NCBI GenBank assembly: GCA_964592855.1
Contig: CAZQKI010000058.1
Span: forward strand, 1-23,274
Direction of reading: 5' to 3'
Length of the DNA: 23,274 bases
Source: JAAYLN01 sp964592855
GTDB taxonomy: Bacteria > Verrucomicrobiota > Kiritimatiellia > RFP12 > JAAYLN01
This document shows, in pieces, positions 14,017 through 23,113 of this stretch; the first letter of the stretch is position 1, and every line of letters begins with the position of its first letter. Position numbers and translations under genes: made by a program. The notes beneath the pieces are model-generated. The model was given only the letters and a program-made list of their open reading frames with translations, was not told the DNA's origin and did not search any database.

Positions 14017-15923
14017 TGACTGACGGGCAATTTCAAGATGTGGACGCCCTGCTCAAGGCGAACCAGAAGGCCGAGCAGCTCCGTTTCACGACGGCCGGCA
14101 GTGTCGACGATGGCAAGTCGACGCTCATCGGGCGCCTCCTGAACGACTGCAAGGCGATCTACGACGACCAGCTGGCGGCCTTGAACCGCGACTCCAAGCG
14201 GCTCAACCGCGAAACCGTCGATCTGGCCCTGCTCACGGACGGACTGAAGGCCGAACGCGAGCAGGGAATCACCATCGATGTCGCGTACCGTTACTTTTCC
14301 ACGCCCCGCCGCCGTTTTATCATTGCCGATACGCCCGGCCATGTGCAGTACACGCGCAACATGGCCACCGGCGCCAGCACCGCCCAGCTGGCCATCATCC
14401 TGATCGATGCCCGCCACGGCGTTCTGACGCAATCGCGCCGTCACGGGTTCATCGCCTCGCTGCTCGGCATCCGCCATCTGGTGGTCTGCATCAACAAGAT
14501 GGACCTGGTGGGCTACGACCAGGCGGTCTTCGAGCGCATCCGCGACGAGTACGCGGAATTCACCTCCAAGTTCCAGATCCCGGACATGCTCTTTGTGCCG
14601 ATCAGCGCATTGAATGGCGACAACGTCGTCACCCGCAGCGTCAACATGCCCTGGTACGAAGGCGTCACGCTGCTGTCCCACCTGGAGCATGTCGAGATCG
14701 GCGGGGACCGCAACCTGATCGATTTCCGCTTTCCCGTTCAGCTGGTCAACCGGCCCAATCAGAACTTCCGCGGATTCTGCGGGCAGGTCGCCTCCGGCGT
14801 CGTCCGCGTCGGCGATGAAGTGATGGTCCGTTCCTCCGGCAGGCGGACGCGCGTCAAATCGATCATCACGTTCGAAGGCGAGCAGCCCTCCGCCGTGGCG
14901 GGGCAATCGACGACGCTCTGCCTCGCGGACGAAATCGACATCAGCCGCGGCGACCTGCTCTGTCACCCCAACAACATGCCGCAGTACACGCGCGAAGCCG
15001 AAGCCATGCTGGTGTGGATGAGCGACATCCCCATGCGTCCCGGACAATCCTACCTGTTCAAGCACACGACCTGCACGCTGCGCGGCGTCGTGAGCACGCT
15101 CCGCTACCGTGTCGATCCCGACACGCTGCACCGTCAGGAAGCCGGGACGCTCGGCCTCAACGAAATCGGCCGCGTCGGCATCGAAGTCTTCCGCCCCATC
15201 GCCTGGGATGCCTACGCCCACAACCGGGTGACGGGGGCCTTCGTGATCATCGACGCGCAGACGCACGCCACGCTCGGCGCGGGCATGCTGATTGACCGGT
15301 TGGTGCAGCACGAGGCCCGGCCGCCCGCACCGGCCGGCAGCATCCGGCGCGAAGCCAGTCTCGTCAGCGCGGCGGCGCGCGCAAAAATCGCCGGGGCCCG
15401 TCGGCCGTTCACGGTCTGGTTGACCGGGCTCAGCGGATCGGGCAAGTCGACCCTGGCGAAGCTCCTGGAAAGCCGCCTGATCGATGCGCAGGCGCTCGCC
15501 TACGTGTTTGACGGCGACAACATCCGTTTGGGGCTGAACCGCGACCTCGGCTTCACCGAGCAGGATCGTGCCGAAAACATCCGGCGCATCGCCGAAGTCG
15601 CCGCGCTCTTCAACGACGCGGGGCTAGTTGTGATCGCCGCCTTCATCTCCCCATACGCCGCCGACCGCGCCACGGCGCGCGCCATCATCGGCGACGAACG
15701 GTTCATCGAAATATTCGTAGACACGCCGCTGGCGGTTTGCGAGGCGCGCGACGTGAAAGGGCTGTACAAACGGGCGCGTTCCGGCGAGATTCCCTCGTTT
15801 ACCGGCATCACCGCGCCCTACGAAGCGCCGGTGCATCCGACGCTCCGCATCGACACGACACAGGTCCCAGCGGACGCCGCGGTGGAGTCGATTCTCGCGG
15901 TGCTGGCAGACCGCGGTCTTTGA
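14016..15923 (+). CDS. cysNC: Bifunctional CysN-CysC: ATP sulfurylase GTPase subunit and APS kinase
   Basis: A 635-residue fusion. The CysN part (about 20-435) is an EF-Tu-like GTPase with G1 GSVDDGKS (28-35), G3 DTPGH (105-109) and G4 NKMD (160-163), followed by two beta-barrel domains. The CysC part (about 463-630) is an APS kinase with P-loop GLSGSGKS (471-478) and the DGDNIRLGLNRDLGF motif. GTP hydrolysis drives APS formation with CysD, and the kinase converts APS to PAPS. The start ATG overlaps the cysD stop. PAPS can serve either cysteine synthesis or sulfotransferases; no PAPS reductase or sulfotransferase is in the window. Only six bases separate its stop from that of the convergent wzc-like gene. 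Confidence 0.95.
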   Translation: MTDGQFQDVDALLKANQKAEQLRFTTAGSVDDGKSTLIGRLLNDCKAIYDDQLAALNRDSKRLNRETVDLALLTDGLKAEREQGITIDVAYRYFSTPRRRFIIADTPGHVQYTRNMATGASTAQLAIILIDARHGVLTQSRRHGFIASLLGIRHLVVCINKMDLVGYDQAVFERIRDEYAEFTSKFQIPDMLFVPISALNGDNVVTRSVNMPWYEGVTLLSHLEHVEIGGDRNLIDFRFPVQLVNRPNQNFRGFCGQVASGVVRVGDEVMVRSSGRRTRVKSIITFEGEQPSAVAGQSTTLCLADEIDISRGDLLCHPNNMPQYTREAEAMLVWMSDIPMRPGQSYLFKHTTCTLRGVVSTLRYRVDPDTLHRQEAGTLGLNEIGRVGIEVFRPIAWDAYAHNRVTGAFVIIDAQTHATLGAGMLIDRLVQHEARPPAPAGSIRREASLVSAAARAKIAGARRPFTVWLTGLSGSGKSTLAKLLESRLIDAQALAYVFDGDNIRLGLNRDLGFTEQDRAENIRRIAEVAALFNDAGLVVIAAFISPYAADRATARAIIGDERFIEIFVDTPLAVCEARDVKGLYKRARSGEIPSFTGITAPYEAPVHPTLRIDTTQVPADAAVESILAVLADRGL

Positions 15924-15929
15924 TAGCCC

Positions 15930-18416
15930 TCATCCCTCTTCATCGGCGACATCCAGCTCGCTCGATGCAGCAGCATCTGCAGCGGCCCCATCGGCATCGG
16001 GGGCGGACTGGCCCTTATCCGAAGACGTGCCGCGCGGATAGTAGCCGTAGCCATAGCCATACCGGCCATACCGGCCATAATGATTGTAGCCGTAGCTGCG
16101 GGAATAATCGTAGGAGCCGAAGTTGCCGCCGCCTTTGAAATCGATATCGTTGACAATCACGCCCAGGACGCGCGCGCCGGACTCCAGCAGGCTGCGCAAC
16201 GCGTGACGGATGGCGCGATAGCGGCTGCGCTCCGGGCGGCAGACGAGGATGACCGAGTCGCTGAGCGACCCCAGGGCCACGGCGTCGCTCACCAGGCCAG
16301 CTGGCGGCGAGTCGACCAGGATATGCTCGTAATGCTCGCGGGCCCATTCGAAGAAACTCCGTATCGCCGCACATCCCATGACCGTAGAAGGGCTGATTTG
16401 CGTACTGGTCCGCGAGGTCACCAGGGACAGATTCTCGAACCCGGAGGGAATCGGAAGATTGTCGAATGCCTGGATGTCCCCCGCATCCAGAACATCCACC
16501 AGACTATGGGCCCGGTCATTGTCCGTGACGGAATTGAACATGCGGCCGATGCGCGGACGGCGCAGGTCGAAGTCGATCAGCAGCGTCTTCTTTCCGGACA
16601 TCGCGTAAGTCATGGCGAGATTGCACGAAGTGACCGTCTTGCCTTCTTCCGGCTGCGTGCTGACCACCAGGATGACGTGCGTGAGATCGATATACCGCGG
16701 CGACTCGAGCAGCCCGCGCAAACCGGCAAAAGATTCGGCAAAACGGCTGAACTTCTTTTCGGCGCACAACTTGACGAGCTGGTCGCGCTTGACGTGCGGC
16801 ACGCGTGGAATCATGGCCAGCACCTTGGTGGACATGTGGCGCTCAATATCGGAAACACCCGTCACGCGGTCCTCGAGGCGGTCCAGCACCATGATAAAGA
16901 GGAAACCGACCAGCAGGCCCAGCAAGGGCCCCGTCGAAAACGCCACCCGCGGATCAGGCGCAATCTGGCGCTGCGGTAAAGAAGCCTTTTCAATCACGCG
17001 GGTGCTCGCCGACGAATCGTCGATGGCGAGGCGGGCGTCTTCGATGCGGCGCAGAATGGACCGGTAGCTCATATCCGCCGCCTCCCGGTCGCGCTGCAGC
17101 TGTTCCAGGCGCGCTTTTGCCGAAATCAGCTTGAGTTCCAGCTCCGAACTCATTTTCTCGTTCACCTTGGTCCTTTCGCGCAACGATTCCGTCTGCTTGA
17201 CCATCAGTTCGAGGTTGGCGGAAGCGGTTTCGCGTGCACGGGACACGGACTCCAGGAATTGGCGGCGGCACACGTCGACTTTGTTGTTCAACTGCACGAC
17301 ATCCGGATGCTTGTCCGTAAAGCGCATCAGCAGGACGTCGCGCTCCGTGATGGCATTTTGCAGATCAGCCTGCGCCGTGGCGATTTCCACACCGCGCGGA
17401 ACGATTTCCGGCAGGGAACTGATCTTGTCCGGCCCTTTCTGGATCTCGTTCAGCACCGCCAGCAGATCCGCACCCCGCGACTGGTCGATTTCCGCCCGCG
17501 CCAGATCGTTGTTCAGCAGCAGCAGGATGGAGTCCACGGCGCGCTTCTGGTTCTCCATCACGTCGATTTTGTTGTCGACCCGGAAGCGGAGCACCTCGTC
17601 GTCCGCCTTTTCGATGACACGCCGCTGGGCCTCGCCCGTCGCCTTCAGCCAGGCGACGCCGGCATCCGAAGCGGCCTTGTTCTCGTCCATCGAATAAACC
17701 TCGGTGGTGATGGCGTACGCATTGGCGATACCCTGTGCAATCTCCTTGCTAGAGTGTCGTGCGGTAATGTCGATCAGGCGCGACATGCGCCTCGGCTTGA
17801 AATCAACGCTCCAGATGAGCATCTGTATGAGATCCTCGTCGGCCATGGACTTGAGGTTGGCAAAATCCGCACGGACCCGTTCGGCCACCATGAGGATGAC
17901 TTCCCGGCTGCGCAGCTTCGCGAGACGCGTATTGATGATCTCGTTCATGGTGCCGGTTGTGTTCGGATCATGAAGAATCACATCGTCCGTCTTCAAGACA
18001 CGCGGCCGCGTGGCCTGCATCTCGATGACACTTGAGGCACTGAAGACGACCGGTGCGGTTTTGAAGTAGGCGAAGCCGATGCCCAGCCCCAGCAGGACGG
18101 AGACAATCAGCGAGGGCCATTTCTGCATGACGACGCGGATGACACGCCTGATCGACATGGGGCCGAGAATCGAGTCGGCGGACTGCAGTCCTCCCTCGCC
18201 GCTGCCGTAGTACGGAGCTTCGCCATATCCGGCGCCAGGGCCGTATCCATACGTCCCTGAAGGCGACCGCCCGTAATAGTAGGCGGGCGAATTCTGGCCT
18301 GGCACCCGTGCGCCACGCGGCGTCGCCCTGGGTTGATCCTCGTTTTCCCGGCGAGGGCCCGTGGACTCTTGAGTATTCGGTTGATCATTCATAAAAACAA
18401 ACCCAACATCGATCAT
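15930..18416 (-). CDS. Wzc-like polysaccharide co-polymerase with BY-kinase domain
   Basis: An 828-residue inner-membrane protein. A cytoplasmic N-terminal tail (1-90) is rich in Tyr and Gly. TM1 (about 101-118), a Wzz domain with a long periplasmic coiled coil (about 250-470) and TM2 (about 494-511) follow. The tyrosine kinase domain has Walker A QPEEGKT (588-594), Walker A' LLIDFD (612-617) and Walker B ILVDSPP (699-705). A C-terminal cluster of eleven Tyr (769-793) is the expected autophosphorylation site. The protein controls chain length and export in Wzx/Wzy systems. The start at 18416 overlaps the stop of the upstream gene as ATGA; Met9 is an alternative. It is the last gene of the operon. 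Confidence 0.9.
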   Translation of the reverse strand: MIDVGFVFMNDQPNTQESTGPRRENEDQPRATPRGARVPGQNSPAYYYGRSPSGTYGYGPGAGYGEAPYYGSGEGGLQSADSILGPMSIRRVIRVVMQKWPSLIVSVLLGLGIGFAYFKTAPVVFSASSVIEMQATRPRVLKTDDVILHDPNTTGTMNEIINTRLAKLRSREVILMVAERVRADFANLKSMADEDLIQMLIWSVDFKPRRMSRLIDITARHSSKEIAQGIANAYAITTEVYSMDENKAASDAGVAWLKATGEAQRRVIEKADDEVLRFRVDNKIDVMENQKRAVDSILLLLNNDLARAEIDQSRGADLLAVLNEIQKGPDKISSLPEIVPRGVEIATAQADLQNAITERDVLLMRFTDKHPDVVQLNNKVDVCRRQFLESVSRARETASANLELMVKQTESLRERTKVNEKMSSELELKLISAKARLEQLQRDREAADMSYRSILRRIEDARLAIDDSSASTRVIEKASLPQRQIAPDPRVAFSTGPLLGLLVGFLFIMVLDRLEDRVTGVSDIERHMSTKVLAMIPRVPHVKRDQLVKLCAEKKFSRFAESFAGLRGLLESPRYIDLTHVILVVSTQPEEGKTVTSCNLAMTYAMSGKKTLLIDFDLRRPRIGRMFNSVTDNDRAHSLVDVLDAGDIQAFDNLPIPSGFENLSLVTSRTSTQISPSTVMGCAAIRSFFEWAREHYEHILVDSPPAGLVSDAVALGSLSDSVILVCRPERSRYRAIRHALRSLLESGARVLGVIVNDIDFKGGGNFGSYDYSRSYGYNHYGRYGRYGYGYGYYPRGTSSDKGQSAPDADGAAADAAASSELDVADEEG

Positions 18417-19981
18417 TCACCATGGGAATCAGGATGATGATGGCCATGCCGCTTGCGGAATGCGAGCACCCGCCGCCGGGGGCTTCGCTTCCCCGCCTGG
18501 GACCGCGTCGCCCGCACAGGGAGTGCCGTGTCCTGAATCTTCGGAATGGGGAGCAATCCGGGAAGGATGGCCAGCAACAGACACCAGGTCAGCAGAACAA
18601 GCGGATTTCGGAATGGCATGTCGAACCAACTGACGACCCACACGCCGCATACGGCGAAAAGGCAACTGACGGCAACGGGGGAGACGCGCTTGATTCGCGT
18701 GGCTTCAATCTGCGCGGATTGCGCGGTCGTCATGCAGAGGAGGACATACAACCGGCGGACAACCGGAGTCAGCAGCAGCGCGGACGCCAGCAACAGCAAG
18801 CCGACGCCGAAAAGCCCAAGTTCGCACAGAAACTGCAGCAGATCGTTGAAACAGGTTATGGGCTGTTGATTGGCCGGGGCGATGCGACTCCAATCTTCAT
18901 CGTCGAGAAAGCGACCCATCTCGTGCCGATAGCCCCAGGTGCCCGCCCCGTAAACGGGATGCGCCTTGAAGATGCTTAGGGCCGCCCGGCCAAGGACCTG
19001 GCGTTCCCCGCGCACAACGGCCGACATTGCTTCTCCCGATAGAAGGGCCTTCGTCCGGGCGTGCACTGCATTTTCGGGATAGGCCACAAAATGCAAAAAC
19101 GCCAAGGCCCCCAGCGTGACAACAACGACGACAAAAGAGCGGAGGCGTTCGGCAACCGTGAGATAATGGAAGACATACAAGCAAGCATAGATGAATCCAA
19201 GCAAGCCCCCGCACCACACAAAAAGCATGGCGCCATAATTCAGCGTGAAGGTGGCGGCAATCAGATTGACGAGGGTCGCAGCAAAAAGCAGGCGGCAGCG
19301 TAAGATGGACGCGTGTGTCGTCATGGACGCAATCAGCAACCCGCCCGCAACGAAGAACATCATTCCAAAATACGCCCCTGCGAATCCAGTGTAGTCGAAG
19401 GTGCCGAACTGGTGCGGAGTGGCCGGTACACCCCAGAGCCGCGGGGGGGGGCGCATACCGTACTGCAGCAGGCAGATCACGGCCAGGACGGCCGAAACGG
19501 CGACGGCCGCCAGCAACAACCTCGCCTTGCCGTGCCGCGAGAGTCCATGTCGAACGGCCAGAATTGCCGTCCATGCCGGCATAAACCAAAAAAAGCCCTG
19601 AAAGGCTTCACGCCGGTCAAAACAGGAGGGAAGACCCGGAAGGGGGGGAGGCCGGAGCTGCCAGGTTATCGTCGCGCTGTTGAAGGCTAGCGAACAAGGT
19701 CCGTTCAACGCCTGGCAAGCAAAATAGAGAATGCCTGCCACCCCCAGATACAGCATGGGGTCTCGCAAAAGTTTCCGCCGCACGCGTTCCCGGCTCCCAT
19801 CGGTCTGCTCGCCCTTCAAGGCCGTCGGAAAGAGCAGAAGCACCTCGAATGCCGCCAGCATCAGCCAAACCAGAGGAAGGTACGTTCCAAGCGCTGATGG
19901 GCGACCGTATCCCGATGCGAGAAAAACCACCAACAACAGCAGATGAAGCAGAACCGCAGTCTTAGAAAGAACAAACCGCAT
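18413..19981 (-). CDS. O-antigen ligase/Wzy polymerase-like membrane protein
   Basis: A 522-residue polytopic membrane protein with about 10-13 hydrophobic helices. The Wzy_C-type region around 345-400 contains YGAGTWGYRHEM, a soluble loop, and NDLLQFLCELGLFGVGLL, the usual pattern of O-antigen ligases and polysaccharide polymerases. The C-terminal 40 residues are Arg/His-rich and cytoplasmic or unstructured. In this operon, between the beta-barrel and the Wzc-like gene, a polymerase (Wzy) role is more likely than lipid A ligation, but the two cannot be separated by sequence. AAGG five bases before ATG 19981 supports the start. Confidence 0.78.
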   Translation of the reverse strand: MRFVLSKTAVLLHLLLLVVFLASGYGRPSALGTYLPLVWLMLAAFEVLLLFPTALKGEQTDGSRERVRRKLLRDPMLYLGVAGILYFACQALNGPCSLAFNSATITWQLRPPPLPGLPSCFDRREAFQGFFWFMPAWTAILAVRHGLSRHGKARLLLAAVAVSAVLAVICLLQYGMRPPPRLWGVPATPHQFGTFDYTGFAGAYFGMMFFVAGGLLIASMTTHASILRCRLLFAATLVNLIAATFTLNYGAMLFVWCGGLLGFIYACLYVFHYLTVAERLRSFVVVVVTLGALAFLHFVAYPENAVHARTKALLSGEAMSAVVRGERQVLGRAALSIFKAHPVYGAGTWGYRHEMGRFLDDEDWSRIAPANQQPITCFNDLLQFLCELGLFGVGLLLLASALLLTPVVRRLYVLLCMTTAQSAQIEATRIKRVSPVAVSCLFAVCGVWVVSWFDMPFRNPLVLLTWCLLLAILPGLLPIPKIQDTALPVRATRSQAGKRSPRRRVLAFRKRHGHHHPDSHGE

Positions 19982-19995
19982 GTTGCCTTCACCAG

Positions 19996-21288
19996 CTAGT
20001 ATTGGAGCGCGACGCCCGCGCTGATCCGGTAACGGTCGTATTCGAAATCCTCGATCGTCGAATCGGTGACCGAATACAATCCATGCGCAAAGAGGGATGC
20101 GTATTTGTTCAATCCGAAGGTCACGCCGGCATAGGCGTTGACCTGACTGTCCTGGCGCGATGTTCCCCCCGTGTCGGTACCGACATAGACATCTTCACCG
20201 TTATTGGCCTCGGCCACGTCCCGCAGATAGTCTTCATAGCGATAGGCCAGGCCACCGCTGAGCAGGATGCGCCTGTACAGGCGATAGTCGACACTGCTCA
20301 CCAGCGTGTAAGCCAGCAGGGAGTCGCTCCGGACATCTTCGGCGGACTCATAGCCTGAGCCGCCCGAAACATTCACGGCGATTCGCTCGGTGGGTTTCCA
20401 TTGAATTCCCAAGCTATAGCTCAAGCTGTAGTCCGTCTCAGACGAACTGGCTGCTTCGGGGTCGGCATTGGCATACTCAAAGTCTTCATACATCGACACG
20501 CCGATCAGCGTGCGGTAGGCGAGCTTTTCGGTCACCTCCGCACTCAGGCCCACGCTCAGGTTGTATTCGTAGGCATCGGAGTCCTCCTCTTCCGATCCCT
20601 TGATGCCATAGGACCCCGAAAGGATGCCATCCGTCTTCTCCGTCAACCGATGGCTGAAGGACAGGGCGAAGGTCAGATACTCCGTGTCATAGGCAAAATC
20701 ATCATCGTACTCGACGGAACTGTAATTCGCCCCCAGCGATAGCTTGCTTTTTTCAGTGAGTTCCTTGCCGACATTCCCGTTGAGCCGCGTTGCAAAGCGG
20801 TCTTCCTGGCTGAACTCATCGAATTTCTCGTAGCGGAGCTGCTGCAAGGATTGGCCAAGGCCCCAGGCGATGCCGCCCTCGGTCTCGCCGTTGAGCGTCA
20901 GATACTCCATCCAGTCCTTCGGCGCGCGCGTATAATCGGAATCATCCTTTTCGTAGACATAATAGGCCCGACCATTGAGTTTCCAATTATTTCCGGGGAC
21001 CAGCAGATTCAGACCAGGCTGGATGTTATAGCCCGTGGCCGAGTCGAAGCGGTCGCCCTCCACGCCTTCCCCCACCTCCATCAACCGCCTCCGGCTCTCG
21101 TTCACCTCGTCCGGGTTGCTGTCGTAAAACACCCCGAAGTCCAATGTGGGCGCGAGGTTGAACCGGCCAATCCAAATACCGCCATCGGCAGCGTCCAGCG
21201 CTTGGTAGGCAGGCACGGCGAGCAGACCTTGTAAGGCTCCAAACGACACAAGTGCCATCAGCGCAATATTCAGGCGACGCATGTTCAT
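19996..21288 (-). CDS. Outer-membrane beta-barrel protein of the polysaccharide operon
   Basis: A 430-residue exported protein. A signal peptide (about 1-24) is followed by alternating hydrophobic/polar segments with many aromatic and acidic residues, for example KLNGRAYYVYEK, SLGANYSSVEY, YSLSYSLGIQW and ISAGVALQY. The final residue is aromatic (Tyr), as in substrates of the Bam machine. This pattern indicates a beta-barrel of perhaps 16-18 strands over the whole mature length. No enzyme motif is visible. In the operon it follows a Wza-like protein and may be the outer-membrane pore for the polymer. GGGAG five bases before ATG 21288 supports the start. Confidence 0.75.
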   Translation of the reverse strand: MNMRRLNIALMALVSFGALQGLLAVPAYQALDAADGGIWIGRFNLAPTLDFGVFYDSNPDEVNESRRRLMEVGEGVEGDRFDSATGYNIQPGLNLLVPGNNWKLNGRAYYVYEKDDSDYTRAPKDWMEYLTLNGETEGGIAWGLGQSLQQLRYEKFDEFSQEDRFATRLNGNVGKELTEKSKLSLGANYSSVEYDDDFAYDTEYLTFALSFSHRLTEKTDGILSGSYGIKGSEEEDSDAYEYNLSVGLSAEVTEKLAYRTLIGVSMYEDFEYANADPEAASSSETDYSLSYSLGIQWKPTERIAVNVSGGSGYESAEDVRSDSLLAYTLVSSVDYRLYRRILLSGGLAYRYEDYLRDVAEANNGEDVYVGTDTGGTSRQDSQVNAYAGVTFGLNKYASLFAHGLYSVTDSTIEDFEYDRYRISAGVALQY

Positions 21289-21321
21289 ACGGGCTCCCTT
21301 TTCGTTGGGTTCATTCGGTGA

Positions 21322-22164
21322 TTAAAACTGCCCCACATAGGGTGGGGGGACGACAGGTGGCGGCGGCGTTGCTCCCCCTTGAGGGCCTCGCGGCAGCGGG
21401 AAGGGTCGGTTCACGTCATAAATCAGCAGACTCGGTTGCTTGACCGTCTCGCCAAACGAATTGGGCGCTGTCAGGATTTCAGCCTGCCCCAGGGTGCCGC
21501 CATAGGGCCTGACCAGGCGTTGTCCCGTGGTGCTCGGCCCGAGCAGCAAGGAATAGTCGCCGCCCAAGGCCGGAGATGCCGCCGCCGCCACTTGATCGCG
21601 GTAGGCCACCGGCATTACCTCCAGCATGCGTTTGACAAAGGCATCCAGTTCCTCGGGTGATTTCCCGCGTGCCAGCAGCACAATGGCAAATGTGGCATAG
21701 ATGGTCTTGTCTTCATCGGAGAGGCCATCCGCGGTCTCGATCTGCTTCAAAACCCCGGACGCAAGCTTGTCATGGGCGTCATCAACGATCAGCGCCGTCC
21801 GCTCATCGACCGACGGCTTGAACAAATCCACCCATCCCGGCAGCATCTGGAAGGGGATGTTCATGGTCAACTGCGCGAGAAGCGGAGCAAGCTGATCCTG
21901 CGGAGCGGCCTTCAGAAATTCCGCGCTGACATCCTTCATCTGCTGAAGGCGCAGTTTGGGCGAAAGCGGCATCTTGGCGATGGCCTGCATCACCTGCCCA
22001 GCAAACGCAGGCACCTCGGCGGTCTTCATCTGGGCGACGATCGGCGCGACTTGCAGCGGATCAGACGCAGCCAATCCAAGCTGCTCATCATTGGCCAGCG
22101 ACGGCCGCACGCAGCACGTGCAGGCGGTGATGACCATCATCCAACGGTACATTTTATTACGCAT
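21322..22164 (-). CDS. Exported protein of unknown function in the polysaccharide operon
   Basis: A 280-residue protein that I do not recognise. The N-terminus (MRNKMYRWMMVITACTCCVRPSLA) looks like a Sec signal peptide with three Cys in its hydrophobic part and probable cleavage before NDEQ. Residues about 30-190 look helical, with repeated Leu/Ala-rich segments. The C-terminal part is Gly/Pro-rich and ends in PPPPVVPPPYVGQF. No catalytic motif or membrane anchor is visible. The start at 22164 is chosen because AAAGGGA lies seven bases upstream; the frame is open to 22221 but that would overlap the preceding gene. It sits between the wza-like and beta-barrel genes, so an export-related periplasmic role is plausible. 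Confidence 0.7.
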   Translation of the reverse strand: MRNKMYRWMMVITACTCCVRPSLANDEQLGLAASDPLQVAPIVAQMKTAEVPAFAGQVMQAIAKMPLSPKLRLQQMKDVSAEFLKAAPQDQLAPLLAQLTMNIPFQMLPGWVDLFKPSVDERTALIVDDAHDKLASGVLKQIETADGLSDEDKTIYATFAIVLLARGKSPEELDAFVKRMLEVMPVAYRDQVAAAASPALGGDYSLLLGPSTTGQRLVRPYGGTLGQAEILTAPNSFGETVKQPSLLIYDVNRPFPLPRGPQGGATPPPPVVPPPYVGQF

Positions 22165-22189
22165 GACGCATCCCTTTCCGATTTCAACG

Positions 22190-23008
22190 CTAATAATTCG
22201 ACTCCGGAACATAGATGACATCCCCGGGGAGCAATCCGATGTCCCGTTCTATCTCGCCTTTTCTGCCAACCCGCTCCAGATCGACGCGCAGCACCTGCTT
22301 GCCGCCGCCTTCCTTGCGGCGCGTGACGATGATGGCGCTTTTCTTTGCGCTTTTGTTGTAGCCCCCCGCCAACTGTATGGCGCTGCTGACCGACAAATCA
22401 CGCGTCGGCGGAATGTTCACCCAGCCTTCCTGCGCGACACGGCCCTGAACGAGGACACGCCCCCAGGGGGAGACAGCGCCTGGCTCATAGATGAAATTCA
22501 AGGAGATATCAGGATCGCGATAAAAGGCCCCGTACCGTTCCGCCAACCCGCGTTTCAACTGCGGCAAAGTCAGGCCATCGCAGACAACCATCCCAATCAT
22601 CGGCAGGTTGATCTCCCCCTTGTCCATGATCTGCACGCGCATCGGCTCAACCTCAAGCTTGTCCCCCACCCGGACGGAAAGCGCCAAGATCAGGCCCGTT
22701 CTCAAAAGCGGATCACCGGCCTCGGAAAAATGGCTGCCCTCGGTCTCGCTCATGTCGGACGCAGCCGCATTGGCGGCATCATAATCGGCGCGGTCCGCAG
22801 CACTCATCTTTGCGCCATCGAAGGGCATGGGGACCACCCCCGCTAGAGCACCGTCCAACGAGACGTCATGCTGCGAACCGGCGTCGGTCGACTGATCAAA
22901 AAACGCACACCCGGAGAAACTGAGCAAAACAAACGCAAACACCATGTCTCGAAACCGAAACCGATGTCCTGGCGCTAGCGCTGCAGGGCTTTTCGATAGT
23001 ACGTTCAA
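22190..23008 (-). CDS. Polysaccharide export (OPX/Wza-like) lipoprotein, short form
   Basis: A 272-residue lipoprotein. The signal ends at the lipobox FSGC with Cys34. An Ala/Asp-rich linker (35-100) leads to the polysaccharide export domain (about 105-175, with SVRVGDKLEV and GEINLPMIGMV). One SLBB domain follows (about 183-265, with VLVQGRVAQEGWVNIP and LLPGDVIYVP). The protein stops right after this domain and lacks the C-terminal amphipathic helix that forms the outer-membrane ring in Wza. The start is TTG at 23008, preceded by GGAGAG at a suitable distance; an ATG at residue 22 would leave a very short signal and has no binding site. First gene of the operon. Confidence 0.88.
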   Translation of the reverse strand: MNVLSKSPAALAPGHRFRFRDMVFAFVLLSFSGCAFFDQSTDAGSQHDVSLDGALAGVVPMPFDGAKMSAADRADYDAANAAASDMSETEGSHFSEAGDPLLRTGLILALSVRVGDKLEVEPMRVQIMDKGEINLPMIGMVVCDGLTLPQLKRGLAERYGAFYRDPDISLNFIYEPGAVSPWGRVLVQGRVAQEGWVNIPPTRDLSVSSAIQLAGGYNKSAKKSAIIVTRRKEGGGKQVLRVDLERVGRKGEIERDIGLLPGDVIYVPESNY

Positions 23009-23084
23009 CAGCTTCTCTCCAAAAAAGAACCAGGCGGCACCGTGGGGATATCCAGCCCCAAGCCCACCTTAAGCAACGGTTAGC

Positions 23085-23113
23085 AGTTTACGCTCATTTC
23101 ACGAATATGGCAA
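23085..23113 (-). promoter_or_regulatory. Candidate promoter of the polysaccharide operon
   Basis: On the minus strand TTGCCA (23113-23108), a 17-base spacer, and TAAACT (23090-23085). The expected start near 23078 gives a leader of about 70 bases. The leader contains a short GGGG/CCCC hairpin around 23043-23060. The -10 box equals that proposed for rpoN. Confidence 0.45.

Noticed and set aside
15921..15932. Terminator between the convergent cysNC and wzc-like genes
   Set aside because: The stops are only six bases apart and no hairpin with a T-run is visible on either strand there.
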